64,000 nucleotides of DNA, from contig NC_061146.1 of NCBI RefSeq assembly GCF_905220365.1, forward strand, positions 11,039,538 through 11,103,537. Reading direction: 5' to 3'. Position numbers and translations under genes: made by a program. Numbering within the stretch: position 1 is the first letter of the stretch; each line of letters begins with the position of its first letter. The DNA comes from Vanessa cardui. Its lineage: Eukaryota > Arthropoda > Insecta > Lepidoptera > Nymphalidae. The notes under the pieces are model-generated. The model saw only the letters and a program-made list of their open reading frames with translations. It was not told the DNA's origin and did no database searches. This document shows positions 1-15,000 of this stretch, piece by piece.

Positions 1-435
1 ACTGCCCCGAACATCACTGTGTATGTATTTCAACACTCTCTATATAATAAGTAACAGTAATGAACGATTACTGAATGCTCAAGTTACTATTGAATTTATA
101 AACAAAACAATGCATTTTTTTAATAACATCATGTTTCACTAATTATTTTCGTCACATAAGACCGAGATTAACTGACTCAATAGATAAATCGTAAACGTTC
201 GCCTTATTAAGCAAGTTAAGAATCGAATTTCTAACGCGAATGCTCTCGACGAGTATCCGAATTTATGAAAGTATACGACATCCATCACAGGGCACGCCCA
301 GCGGACGTCGGAGGAACGAAACTAGATCGAGCTACTGTTATCACGTCAATATATATAAAATTAGACTAGACGGTATTTTAACTCAACGGATACAAGAGTT
401 GAAAGACCAGACCACGGTCCAAATAATCGCAGTGA

Positions 436-569
436 CCAAATTATGTATACAGGGTGATTCATAGACCAACGAATACAGGTGACGTTCGGCGGCAATATTA
501 AATAAATACAAATACGTGCGAATGTTACGACATTTAAACATTTTTTGGGACATCCTGTACATAATTTGG
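436..569. mobile_element. Possible small MITE with ~19-bp terminal inverted repeats
   Basis: The left end (436-456) and the reverse complement of the right end (551-569) share about 19 bases, starting CCAAATTATGTA and continuing into CAGGGTG or CAGGATG, with a 2-base indel. The 134-bp size and paired ends fit a MITE. No target-site duplication was established. Confidence 0.4.
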
Positions 570-1475
570 ACTGCGCAGTCTCCTAAGTAGTTAATCGCTC
601 ACACACACATACGATCATTACGATCTATCAATGATCAGTGAAAAGTCAACGGAAAACGAAACTTTGTATGAGTGTTGAGCTAATTTTATGTGTACTGAAT
701 ATTTGAACCGGATCTGAGTGAAACAACATGAGCCTATATAAAACAAAGTACATGCCACATCCAGTGTTACCAGTATTATTACATTATTTATCGAGCAATG
801 TTCGACAAGTCGACAGAAGATTTACACATGAGATACCGGTATAACCAGATGTGGCGTCGTTACACATCCAATACAATATTAATTAATGAATCGATTTACA
901 AATAAATACGGAATATTTACACATAAATACAAGGTTTAGAGAGATCTATGAGTTAACTGTGTGATTACGTTTACAAAAGATTACATCGAGAATGATTCCT
1001 TGTAGTGTAGTTTGTATGCAACACCTGCGATACGTTGGGTTCATAAGGCGCGGGTCAGACATTCGCCGCCCGCGAGGTGGCTGCACGCTTTTAACGCCAT
1101 ATCGTCTGTTACTTTATGTACTTTTGTTCAATCAGTATATGTCATTGTGTTTTATTATTATATAATAGTTTAGAAAATATACTAACATATTACATCGATG
1201 GATTTATCTATGTATCTAATTTAATGATAAAAATAATTACAAAATGAATGTATTGCACCCGCCGGTATCGAGTACGAGTAATATAGATGAGAGATAAATG
1301 CAATAAAAATCCTCGCTCATAATATGTTACTATACTATTATATTACATAATTATTAATCAACCAGGTCGAATGTTTGATATTAATTTTTTGACGAATATA
1401 TTCCAAAAACCCTGCTACAATCCCCAACATACAAGCCCCCCCACCCCATAATGAAAATAAGCAGTAAGTGTCAAA

Positions 1476-1560
1476 TTTTATGAAAATCTATTCACTGGTT
1501 TAGCCTTGAAAACGTTACATACAGACAGATAAGTGTTACGTTCTCTTTTTGTATATAAAC
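1476..1560. mobile_element. Helitron-like relic
   Basis: The phrase around 1490-1535 (TCACTGGTTTAGCC, then GTTACATACAGACAGATAAGTGTTAC) resembles the internal part of abundant lepidopteran non-autonomous Helitrons. The ends are not preserved, so this is a similarity call from memory. Confidence 0.35.
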
Positions 1561-3007
1561 CAATGCAGCGTCAGAAAAAGAATTGTAGATCGAGGGAAAG
1601 TTAGCTCGTACTCCACACCGGCGAGTGAGTGGAGACAGCACTACTGTGCGAACGAGAGATGAATAGTGGTGACGCCATTTTGAATTTCGTTCTCTATTTG
1701 CAATACTTTTGATCATTTTTTTTCAATTGTTATTTTATTATTTTGTAACTGTTTTTTTATCAGTACAATCGTGGAGGGTCAGTGCAACAAAGCGATTCGT
1801 ATTAGCCGTCCTACTCACACGTTGTATTACTCAGCGGGCAGCGTTTAATACTACATAGCAATAATAGTTTTTGTTGCTGAACGAAGCAGTATATATGCAC
1901 AGATAACATATTAACACAGATAAGAATAGTGAACACAGATAATTAACAATTTTTATATAAACAAAAAATTGCCTAACTGAATTTAAGTTGATTGAGTAGA
2001 GTACATGAGCTTAAAGTCATTGAATGAACAATAAAATTTAATTAGTCACAGAAAAATCGTTCACAAAGGTGCACGTAACTGCTTCGTACAACATTACACA
2101 GTATGGAAGTCAGTTTAAATACATTATGTCATATTAAATGTAATACACTTCATAGTTTTACACATTTTTTCATACATTAATTGGAGTGTGAAACAATCTT
2201 ACACACACTCAGACAAGTGACTGAACGAAATATCATCATTGGTTGAGTTCGTAACGAGATGGCAGCTGTTAAACTCATACAAAGCAAGCGCCACTCAACA
2301 ATCATGGCTATAGAGCTTTACTGCAAACATTAAGGTAACTTCATTGCCAATGGAATTCATATATCTATTCCAGTTATGTACTATTGTAGGATTTGTTATG
2401 TTTTTGTGTTCATTCAACAATGTTATAACAAACGCTACAAGCGGTTGGCTGAGCAGGTTATGGCAGTCAACGGCATCATATCACAAACTCAATGCTTACA
2501 ATACTAGCCCTATGTATGATCTCAAAGGTTGTCTGTAACACAAAGTTCTACACTCATAATTTGTATCGTACTACTTTTAGCTATTATATAAAAAAAAATA
2601 TTGTGCACAACTCTGCTGTTATTGTTTAAACATATCCATGACTCATAGGCGTACTTGTACTGTTCCGTTAGGCTTTCTCAAGGCATAGTTCATTGACCTC
2701 AACCCAACTTACAATGGCTATCATATAAAAATAACAAAGTTCTGGTACGAATCTTACAAGGGAAACTAATCACTACTCCGGAGGTGTAAGATATCGAATC
2801 GCACAGCAACGTACACAGACACACGGGCAGCTGCAGCTGGTGCCACGACACAAACTCTCACTCCGGTACAACTAGTGATCACGGACGCAGACTTAGCTCG
2901 CGCCGCAATACCGACGCGGCGCACCTTATCGACTTCGCACTTCGTAACGAACACTAGGGGGTCCGCGCGGCGGCTCTCGGCGCCGGCTCACCGGGCGGCT
3001 CACAGCA

Positions 3008-6000
3008 TCATCGCGGCTGCGGCACGTGGCGGCGCTTGCGGTGGCGCGGCGCGGGGGGCGCGGGCGCGGGCGGCGAGGCGGCGGCGCGGCGCGGGCGGGC
3101 GGCGCGCGCGCGCGGCTTGTCGGGCGCGGCCGCGTAGCGCGGCATCACACCTGCGGCGGAAACGGGGTCAGCGCGCCCGCGCGGCTCGGCCGGCCGCGCG
3201 CGCCGCGCCGCGCACTCACCCGACGGGATGTTGTTGAAGTCCGAGTTGCTGGTGATGTGGTGGATGATGAGGTTCTGGTGCGCCGACACGCGCCGCGGCG
3301 TGGGCGACGAGCACTGCAGCGCCGACAGCGGCGGCGGCGACGTGCGCCCGCGCGGCGCGTCCGACCACTCGCCCGAGCTGTCGCTGCTGGCGGCGGCCGA
3401 CGGCGGCGACGGCGGCGACGGCGACGGCGCGGGCGACGGCGCGGGCGACGGCTCGGCGGAGGGCGCGCGCGGCGGCGAGCGGCTGGGCGCGCGGCGCGGG
3501 CGCGGCCGGTGCGGGAAGAAGAAGGGCTCGAAGGTGTTGGCCACCCAGCGGCGGTACTGCAGCACGTGGTCCGTGACGCGCAGCACGCGGCCCAGCACGC
3601 TGTGGCGCGACAGCAGCGCGTTGTGCGGCGCCACGGCCTGCTGCAGGATGATGTACCCGTAGTCGAACGCCTGCAACACGCGCGCGCTCTTACTCTGTCC
3701 TCTGCGACCGCACCGGTCGCTGGGCGGCTAGTCCGCCCGTGCGCCTTGCTAACACTTTTGCTCCTCACTGGTATGGCGCTTTAGTTATGTTTCAACTTTA
3801 CCACCATACCGAACGCAAACTACGCACCTTACGGATGCACAAGCAATTCATACAGCACATTCATCGCAGAGAAATCTTATGTTACCTGCATCTGTCACTA
3901 GCGACTCCACCGCCGAAACGGACCCTTCGCATTAACAAAGCAACAATCGCCGTTGTGTCGCACAAATACTAGGCGTGCGAACGAAGAAATCGCACGCCAC
4001 GCGACGCTAACGAGTAACGAGGCGACGGACGAATAAAGTCATTCAAGAAACAAAGTCAATCAATCGTGCTACCTAATAAATGCAAAAACAGATGTTATGA
4101 ATGAATGCGAATGAATGGGTTCATTGACAGAATATGAATGATACCAACAGACGTGTTGACAGCGCGAAACACAGACAGTTCGGCTCACCTGTTTGACTTG
4201 TATGGCGCCGTAGCTGGAGCGGCCGATGTCGTTGCCGGGCGTCAGCGGGTCCTCTATGCAGAGCAGCGACGGACGGTGCCCGTCGTTCATTTCCTACGGA
4301 CCACAACGCTTGTTACTTTACGAACACATTTATAAACCCAAAAAATTTTAAAAGTCTATTTTTTCAGTCAATTGGCATTTAAATAATTTTCAAACACCAT
4401 ATATAGGATGAATCATTTGCAAAATACTTAAATAGATTAAACTGTAAAGCATGATAGACGATAAAACAGGAAACTAGTCTGCCGCGAGCGCACCAGCCAG
4501 CCTGCCCCGTGAATAATTGAAGAAAACCAAGTTCGATCGCTTTGGCAATCATTGCGAACACTGCGTCCAGCCGCGGGGAAATAGTTCGCTAAATATTTAG
4601 TTCGCAATACAACGAACGACGTTCAACAACTTCGATTTAAATTTGTCGTATAGTGAAATTTGTAAAACATTGACCAAAAGCTGCCATATAATTGCCACTA
4701 TAATGCCATATATATAGTATCAAGTAATGCAACTCGGGCGAAAAAGCATTGTTCCAAGAGAAGTTTGGAAATCATTTTGCTACACTGCAATACGTTTTAC
4801 TATACCTGATACAAGATCAGCTTTATAAGCACAAATAAATCCTCGAAATTCAGCTGTTCATATATTTGGACTCATTTTATTCAGCAAGTGGACTACATAA
4901 AAACATTCCTACCTTTTGTATTTCATCCTTCGAAACATACGAGCCCCCATTTTTGACTCTTATCGCCGTCTTGACGTAGTTGAACTTCCTCCCGTATAGT
5001 TCAAAGAACTCTATAAGCAGCACTCCCAGGTTGTGTGGCTGCCTCAACCTGTCGGGCCTCGGGTGCAGCTGGAGGAAGCTGATGCACATGAGGATCAGGG
5101 AGTAGGAGGAGATGCCGCCAGTGAAAACCTCGTTCAGGTCGCGCTGCAGCAGGAACTGCTTCAAGACCATGACTAGTCGAGATAGGACTGGATACTTTTC
5201 CTGTAACATGTCAGTCAAATGGTGTCGCTTTACCTTTACCTGTCTAGATAACCACTGACCATTCACAAGATATCGTGCTATGAGTGAGCCAGTGTAATTT
5301 AAACACAGTGAATATCAGACGTTTTAAAGAATATTAGACCCAAAGACAAAGGTTTTACACGTCAACCTTATGACACGAATAGAAAACAAATTGAATCAAT
5401 GAAAAAAATAAATATAAATTAGTTCAATAACTTTTTCATCTATACTTTACGATTTCATTTTTGCTTTGTAGCAATTTATGAGAGAAAAAAGTAATAGCAA
5501 TAATATTAATATCCCCGGATTGATCTTACGAACTCGTTGGCGAAAATATTGATGATGTTCCAAAATATTCTGGAGCCTTATGCGGCAGAATATATTTAAG
5601 TACCTCACATATCGAATAGATCCCGTAACTCTTCGAGATGAGACGTAAACCAATATCCGCATCCGTTTTACTTGAAACTTCTCATCGCTCGTATTATTTA
5701 CTTGAGTGACGTAACACTCAAAACTGTTTGTTCAAGTGCAACCGGAATGCCAAGGTCGGGAAGATTATTTATGACGCAGATTATAAAACTACTATCACGA
5801 ACAATTATTGATACAAAAAATTGTTTAGGAACATAAACTTTGTCAGATAACGCGTACGATTTCACGATTCGTAATTTAATGTTCTACATTACATATTATG
5901 AGACAAAGTCGCTTACCGCAGTCTGTCCGTATGTATGCTTAGATCTTTCAAATTCCGCAACGGTTTTTGATGCGGTTTTTTTCAATGGATAGAGTGATTC

Positions 6001-9000
6001 GAGAGGAAGGTTTTTGTATATAATACATGGACTATAAAGTAAAGTAACACTGATAATTTTAGAAGTTTCCATTGTGATGTCGTAAATAAACAAATTCTGT
6101 TGTATATTTAGTATGGTGTATAAATATACACCAGGCGGGATACGGGATGACGTTATTATATAAATATAATCAAAATTTGCTCGTGTTTAATAACCTTTAT
6201 TTCGTCATTTAACGAGATTAAACTAAATTTAAAGGTAATACAGTTAAAAACGTAATTACGGATATATCACTTATTAAAGACTCCTTAGTCACACTTTTCC
6301 ACCAAATTACTTGAGCGGATTAATTAGTCATACGGCTTATTGATCGTAAGTAATCACCATCGACCGTGTACATTGGAACTGTGGGAAGTGTATCGTTTTA
6401 CTGTTGACGCATGAGCCTGCCTGCCTCACTGACACTTTGACCCGAAACAGCAATACACATTCGGCGCTAAATTAACTGACGAATGGGCCTACCCAAGCGT
6501 GCATACAAATACTTTACTTCCAATAATTTAGAAATAATAGAGATCAGTTTTGTTTCTAGATGAATAAGTTTTGAACCACAACGATCATTGCATTTATTTC
6601 TACACATTATATAGCTTATCTAATTTTTTTTATGGTATAGTTTGGCGGACGAGCATATGGGCCACCTGATGGTAAGTGGTCACCCTCACACATAAACAAT
6701 GACGCTGTAAGAAAAAATAACTATTCCTTACATCGTCAATGTGCCACCAACCTTGAGAACTAAGATGTTATGTCCTTTGTGCCTGTAGTTACACTGGCTC
6801 ACTCACCCTTCAAACCGGAACACAACTATACTGAGTACTGTTATTTGGATAAGAATAGGAATCAATATAACATACAACAACAGCCTGTAAATTTCCCATA
6901 GCTCGGCTAAGGCCACCTCTCCCTTTGAGGAGAAGATTTGGGACATATTCCATCTGGATATATAATATACTGCAATATATTCCGGGACATTTCGTCTATT
7001 ACTGTTAGCAAGCCCCATGACACTGACCTTAAACTGCTTGATGAGCTCCGCACTCTTGACCCCGTTGCTCATGTTGAACGAAATATCCACCTGATAACAT
7101 TGATACCATCATTAAACACATCCAGTTGGACATTGCGCTTATCGCCCGATGAAACCATACACTAACATCTATTTATACACAGAGTGTTCTTTATCAATCA
7201 AAACAAAAAAAAAATACAGATCTACTGATTCAGAAACAAAATATATCATGGACTTTTTCTTTGTTATTATTTCGACTATCATTGAAGACGCAGGTAGGTA
7301 CATTGCATTGACCTATTGAATGAAAGTAAATAAATAAATAAATATAAAAATGAATAAATATGAGACAATATCACATACATTACTCTGATCCCAATGTAAG
7401 TAGCTGAAGCACTTGTGTTATGGAAATCAGAAGTAACGACGGTATCACAAACACCCAGACACAAGACAACATAGAAAACTAATGGTAATCTACATCGACT
7501 CGGCCAGGAATCGAACCCGACACTCCGAGTGGCGTATCCATGAAAATCGGTGTACACATCACTCGACCATGGAGGTCGTCAAAAGTGTATTTGATACTGA
7601 CATAGAACTAAGTCTATCATCATTATTAAATACAGCCTGTATAATCAATGGATCAGAACAGTTCTCTTAATACATCCTAAGCACCATTAATCAGATCATT
7701 AATCAGATACCTTAACGTCGGAGTATTTGTCGGTCATCTTCACAATCGGGACGGTGGCCTTCTCCAATACTTTGATGCTCTCCTTCTCCGCGATGTTCTG
7801 CCCCACCAGTTCGCGTTCCAAAGTCCACAGGGGCAGCTTCTCCCATTGACCTGGTGAATAATATGCCAAAGTTCAAATATCAAGAAAATACGTACATGAG
7901 ATAGTATAAATATTTTCATTATCAAAGTATTTCTTTTGATAATGAAAGGGGTTAAGAATTTTATATAAAATAATATTGAAAGAAATTATAGAGACGGAGA
8001 CAGAGACAGACATTTATAAAAATGCAAATACTTTTAAATAAGCACGCTTCGGAATGCACTTTCCATCGAAAAACTTTTAGGCAATAGTTAAATTGCGCCT
8101 GTGTCCAAAATGTCTTATGAATGGCGCGCACAAATACGATTACAATAATTCTATAGGGACCGTTCGATAAAAATATAGAAATCTATTCGATGCTTATATG
8201 TATAGTATTACATATTTTTACAAATGTCCATAACACGAACTTTAAAAAATCTTGAATTCCCCCTTTTTAAAAGAAATAAGGAACTAATAGTTCTGTTCAG
8301 TTCTTCAATTAAACGTGCAAGGAGTGGGGACGACAATACCTTAACCATGAGGTAAGAATTCAACCTGCAACTTTGACGTCGCCAAGCAGCTCGCAACCAT
8401 CGCGCTAATAACGCTTCAGACGTTTTTCCATTCCATCTATTACTATTACGCTACACACGGATATCCGGCAGCAAATTTGTAAATAAGTTAGACCTCGAAT
8501 CAGAGAAAATGCTACAGACGCAGTTTATATGATTCATACCATTTCCTCATTCAATAGTCGCGACTTCCGCGCGCCTTTATGTCTGGCAACAACGCTAAAT
8601 TGATATCAATCTCATTGATTCGCAGTTTGCAGTCCCACTGATTCAATCCATAAGTTCAATGGAAACTGATACATTTTTTCTTCCAAAAGTTAATCTATTT
8701 TTGTTTCAAATTCCTTCGTCAAATATGTATAACATATTTGCAAGAAAAAATTGCAAAGAGTTTTAGAAAATACAGATTCTGTCCCCAACACTAGTGTAAG
8801 GGTATAAGTTTTCTTCCCATCATCCATCCATCCCATCGCTAGCACGTAGTTACTAGCAAACTTTAGTACCAAGTTCAGGACTATATTATTTAATATCTTG
8901 TAGCAGGGATCCCCATCGTATCGCTTAGTCACATCTAATAGCCGAAGTGACGCGATCCCCGCGTTAAACAATTACGGTGCGAAGGCCGCCGGTCATCTGC

Positions 9001-12000
9001 CGTGTATTAATAGATCAACTACTGACACATAAACAACATTCCGAAATCGTTCGCCTTCACTTCAATCATATCACGAATTCATTCAATTTTCTCGTTCTTT
9101 TCATTTTTTCACTCGATGTATCCATCGACTCGTTCTCAATTCGTTTGCAGTTTAAATTGCGCAACATTTTAACTTATGTTTTCAAGAATAAACTCGTTTA
9201 GTATTTTTTTCATTGCTCTTTAATTTATTGCTCAAGAAGTAATTATACCTGACCTTAAGCTCAACAGAGCCAGGTAAGAAATCAAAGTTTAAACTACAGT
9301 CATATTCAGGTTACCTGATCTTGTTTTACCCATTTTGCAACGTCTAGACAAACGGAATAAACAACAAACGTAATGGAATGATGTTGGCTGCGGGCTCGGC
9401 TCCCGACTGCCCGTAGTAAACAGAATATTCGTAAACACACCTTGTAACCGACCTATATACTACACCTGCGTTGTGTTGCATTAGTAGGCGATGTGATTTA
9501 CATTATTTTAACAATTTTATGTGACATATTCAATGCGTATTTAATCATTACTACTTTTAATATTTTCAAATTCCTTCTAAGTTTCAAATATTACAGACGT
9601 AATGTTAAAGGAACACTATTTTAACTTTTTAAATTCATTAATATGAATTTAAACCAACGACACCTAACTTACTTTTACAAGTAGCCGTAAGTTAGGTGTT
9701 ATTTAATTTATATAAATAAAAAAAAAACAATCTAAGTATTTATTTGAACAATTAATATAAATATTTACAAACGTGAGTGTTTTTATTTTTTTAAATCAAT
9801 AATTTTAAGTATAGTATTGCGTTTGCATTACTTATTCATATTGGTGACATAGCAATAGTACATTCCCAGAACAACACCTTGTGGCACCCCGCATACAAAA
9901 CAGTTTTTCAACATTATTGATAAATATGAACATTTTGATGATTCAAGAACATCTTCAACGGAGGCGTTATACACATTATATTAAGTATTTTTTTACAGTT
10001 ATATGATATCTGTCTAGTCATGAAGAGTTAAACACCGTTAACAACAGACAAGACTTTGTTTCTAAAAATGTTTAAGTTACCTGACTAATTATAATTATTG
10101 AAGCTGCAGCATGCTTGAGAGAACACTTTGACCTAAATCATGTGAAATATCTGATTGTTAAACTTTTATGATTTTATTTTTAGAGTTTCCTTGCAAATTC
10201 GTCATTACTAATAAACTATTTGATTTGCTTACTTGAGTTTCCTACAGCTATAGAGTTAAAGAAATCTTAGCATAACACATTCAGTGATATTTGCTAGTAG
10301 CTCTGCTATATATAATCCAACACTATGCGACAGAACTACTTATATCACTTTAATTTAACGACTTCAATTTGATATCAAGTTCGTCGACATTCAAAACGTC
10401 AGTTTCATAATGGCTAACATAGATATTATTCAACATTACATCATGTAAATTCAATGTTATGTTGTTCATTCGTCATTACTCCTCCTGTGATTGAAATCGT
10501 CTGTACTCTATTAGCATATAATTGCTAATAATTTTTCATTATCACAAATACTTACTCGATGAAATAATCTTTAATTTAGGACCGACGTAATTCGTCGTAT
10601 CAAATGACTGTACTTTGTCTGCTTTTGTGAGAAATGTCAGTTTTTGTGTGATTTATCTATTAAGAAATTAGCTGTAATAACGCTTTTTTTTAAGAACTTA
10701 ACCTTACCATCAAAGACAGTGCTTAGTTTACAGGCAAAATAAAATTTTTACATTTATAACTTAACATCACATCAGCGGAACATTCGTGCCGCGCGAACAT
10801 CTAAAAAGCCATTCGTGTAAAATGACGACCTACTGAACAAGTTTGCGCCTTCGATCACTAAAATAGACCAGATAAGAGTCGGCAGTGTCACGATAGCAAC
10901 ACGCGCGCCGGCGATCCGAAACGAAAACAAGAGGCGCCCGATAAAGTTAATAGTTCATTATTGTGAGTGCAATCACTTCGGTCCAATAGAGCGCAGCCGG
11001 GGAATTAATAAGGAGATCTATGATATTTGGAGCCGCGAAGGCTGAGTGGTTAGATCACCTTTTTATATAACATTGCTAGGTGGATAGAAAAATGGTGGTC
11101 ATCTTTGGGCATGGACATTGGCGCCGTCAGAAATAAGATGTCATATTCCTTGTAAAGAAGCACAACAATACTAAGCATTGCAACTCGATGTTTTACCAAA
11201 GTTTGCGGCAACAACACTGCAGTTTCTTAATATTGTGATTTTTAATTAATCGCGTGTAAGATACAATTATGTTTGAGTGTCCGCACTGAAGCGGCGGGGT
11301 CGTATGATCTCCAAACTTCATAGGAGAAGAGAGAAAAACATCAAACCGTGTAGATTGACAAGCTTGTTACATTTTTATTACGCGTACCTAATGCGCGCGA
11401 CCTTCACATCTTACACCTTTCGTCGTAAACAGGTTATGAGTCTCGGGCTCGGGACGAACTCATGACGCTGCTTTTGTGGTTGAAATGAACTTTTGAATTG
11501 CTATACATCACTATCTACACATTATATTATATGTCTAGATTGATATAAGCATCAACATTTATATTTATTTTGACATGACACAGAACAAAAATCACGATAT
11601 AGCTTACAAATAAGGAAATATATATCTTATGTACAACTCGTCGCTCAAAACATGCGTTTATATCGATATATGCATATGCTATCTACAAATTTAGGTCTTT
11701 TATACTAAAAAAAGACATCTAGAGCTTATCAATATCATTCGTATCACGACGAGCACGTGTTAAGTGTTATTTAATATTTTTCACGTCATATCTCACTTCG
11801 ACACAAATTTCGGACATATTAGTATGGAGTTCTGTGTTGAGTTTAGACTTCGTTCTTATAGAATAGACTGATTACAATAAAAACATCGAATAAAACGAAT
11901 AATCTACTAATAAGTATTACAACATATAAAGAATTGATAATTTTTTTTATAGATTACAGTTCAAATATTAAATATGGTAGTCGAGAGTGACGTCTGTGTG

Positions 12001-15000
12001 ATAAAAGAAGATAACATTTGGTGGCTGTGATGTCATATTCACAATCTAAAGTAATAATAAAAGAGTAATTTAGATTTGTACGTTTAAGCTGATTTCGTTT
12101 GAGTATGCGCTAATGATCAGATCTAATCGTCTTCAATATTAAGCGCAGATAACGGGATAATCAAGAACTAGCACTAGTACATATTTGTTGTTAAGTATAA
12201 TTCGTCTCATCAGTTCATCATTTCATCACCAGTGAAAATGCACCAGCATGGTGAGACAAAACCATAAGGAAACACTTCAACAGGTCTAACCGCGAAGAAT
12301 ATTTTAGCTGTTCCTACCACCATTTGAATAGTACGGATTCTTGTCAAATGTATGATTTTCCTCAAAGCTAGAAAAATAGGATGTAAGTCTTCACATATCT
12401 CTGGATTAATTGATTAAAGTCGCAAGAGAAACTTCAGTCCACACTCCCAACTTTTCCAGACCTAATCCCCAACTCGAGTAGCTTGGAGGCTGCGGTCGAT
12501 CAAACATTAGTCGTACTAATACAGAAACTGATCGATTGCTTATTAAAACTTTCAGCACTTCTGCTCAAGTACTGAAACTTTACTCGAATTATTATACGTT
12601 TCGCTTCTTCGACGTTTAAATTGAACTTCATATTTTAGTTGAATGTAATTCTGATGGAATTTTACACGTGTATGAAGGAATTCATAGTTAAAAGCGACTC
12701 GTGCAGAATGATATTGGCCATTTGGAAATGTATTTAACCAAACTGCCTGCATAACTATACGCTTGTGCGATTCTTATATTTCAGAAATATAAATAGATTT
12801 AAACCTTTCTAGTAATATGTAAACGGAGTAGAGATACGTCTTTGATTTCTTATAATTGGTAGGTATATTTGGATACATAATTGTGTTTCTCCGAATTATG
12901 TAATATTACACTCTTATGTATGCCATAAAAAAAAATTGTTGTAATCCCAAATATAACTATATTATCCGATAGATTTTATGATTTTAAATGTTTTTACTTA
13001 ATTTTAGAACATAAAAACCTCTATCTGAGTGTAAACGTTGACTTACCAATAACTACGAGGTCGATGTCACTCGTCGGCAGGTAGAGGCCGGTCCGGAAGG
13101 AGCCGAACACCTCGACGCGCGCCTGGGGCCACAGCGACAGGATGGTGCTGCGGATGCGGCTGACGACTGTGGAGCGGACCAGGTGCTCCGTCTCCGTGGG
13201 AGACATGTACATGTAGAAGTGCTCGATTTCCTCGTGGAGCCTGACAACAGAAACAATTCAATCACTATAAAATTCGTCTTCAAATAAAAGATCATTTTGA
13301 AGTTGTGTTGCATATTTGCATTGAAACGAATCTTATTAAATTATTGTGTCAACTCTTGTTCAGTTTCTGAAATGAAATACTGTTAATTCTCATGGTTAAC
13401 TCCATACAGTAATAAAGTTTATAGCTTGAAGCGAACTGAAGGTAAAAAGGTAAAAGGTAAAGGTAAAAAACATAATTTTCATGACAAAGTTCTAAATCAA
13501 AAATCAAAATCAAAAATCAAAAGATCAAAGTTAAGGCAATATCTCTGATAAACGATGACGCTTCGAAGTTTAATCCCTGACCTAAAAATTACTACATGAA
13601 AAGAAAAAAAGAAATCAAGTATTAATTTAACCGACGTAACTTCGCTGATGCTGCCGTGAAAATTAGCCATTAACCGCAGAAAATAATAAAGTATCCAATG
13701 AAACTGGAGATAGCTCTCATTACTAGAGCCATTCCACGAATCTCAGCAAAGTCGGTTTTTTTCTCAAATAATCATATTTACCGAGGCGCGTTGTCCTTAT
13801 TTGGAGTATCATTTCTATTATATAGACTTACATATTCTTTTTACGCGTTTTTATTTCGAAATCAAAACTTCAGAATTATTATTGGTACGGTTTGACCCAG
13901 AACGTAGTATCGTGAGAGTTGATGCCCTTTGTAGGTAACAAAGAAATATGTAACAGCTAAGTCATATTACGACACCAAATTCCACGTGGAACTTCACGCC
14001 GAACCAAATCAATACCAGAAAACAATGGTTTTGAATAGTGTGACGTATATCATAAAGACTAAGTCTAGAATAGACAGTCTAGTCTCGCAGGTCGTCGACC
14101 CAGCTTAGCCATTGCTCCAGTTTATTGCCAGGCTAGTCGAGTTTTACGATATTCAATACCCGCCCCGCGGAGGCCGGAATGTACTGTTGTCACGCCGTCC
14201 GTTAAACTCTTTAAATCAAATTAGACGACTAATTACATTTATATAACGAAAAATAGCTGCCGCTGTTTTATTCGCGAGGTTTTAAGATTCACGGGCGTGA
14301 CGTTTTGGATTTTGCAAGCAAACGAGCTGAGGAGAGCTCTTCGCTTGAGAAGATTGGAATTAATTATGAATACAAGTTAGATTATGAATTTATCATCTAA
14401 GAAATGATAAATAATTAAATCCTTAAATCTTAGAGATTCCTGCAGCCATGGATTAAGATGCACGTGTTCCAACGACTGAGCCATCAGCTAAATTGCAATT
14501 GCTCGAAAGAATAAAAATAATATAACTTTTCATTTATTTTTTAGATTTTAAGAGATCACCAATGAGACAAACGTTCCCAAAACTTTGAGAACGCTGCAGG
14601 TTTGCTGAGTTAATGACGAAGTGTCCTAAAGTCTACGAGAGAGCAAACAATGAGGTTTTATGGAGAAAATTAATTCTTTGTATATTAACACTGCTTTTAT
14701 TTCAGAAATGTTGCCCATTGTAAGAGTTGCCATGTCACTTCCGTATCGAAAATAGCGCACATCAATCAAACCGTCACAGCGATAGATATTTAATCTCAGA
14801 TAATATTCGCTTAGGTTTGTTTACAAGTGTCGGGTGCGCGGCCGCACTCCGCGACCTGTGATTATTAATTATGTCAGAACTCACACGTGCGGCATTTGGT
14901 CATGAACAAAACGAACTTCAAATAGTCATTTATTATTTTTGGAAACTATGACAGCGGGAAAATGGAGCATATCACGTCTTTACGAGTTATCACGTGAGTT

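Larger units (their letters stand above)
1..3007. other. Non-coding sequence beyond the Trf4 stop codon
   Basis: No convincing coding exon is visible. Part of this is presumably the Trf4 3' UTR, since Trf4 ends at 3008 on the minus strand, but I see no close poly(A) signal. The nearest TTTATT on the plus strand (AATAAA on the minus strand) that I noticed is around 1730. The stretch holds a small inverted-repeat element at 436-569 and a Helitron-like relic near 1476-1560. The rest is AT-rich and unassigned. Confidence 0.6.
5201..7027 (-). other. Trf4 intron 4 with repeat relics
   Basis: A 1.8-kb intron. It contains a Helitron-internal-like stretch at about 5930-6080, an interspersed repeat at 6640-6845 and a reversed SINE tail at 6875-6952. 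The rest is unassigned. Confidence 0.7.
7851..13046 (-). other. Trf4 intron 2 (5.2 kb)
   Basis: Mostly AT-rich unassigned DNA. It holds two short fold-backs (7914-7947 and 9660-9699) and a degraded SINE-head/repeat-A mixture at about 11030-11200. No coding exon is seen. Confidence 0.7.

Noticed and set aside
3026..3784. Long Arg/Gly-rich open frames on the plus strand opposite the Trf4 last exons
   Set aside because: They are shadows of GC-rich coding sequence on the minus strand, have low-complexity composition, and match no domain.
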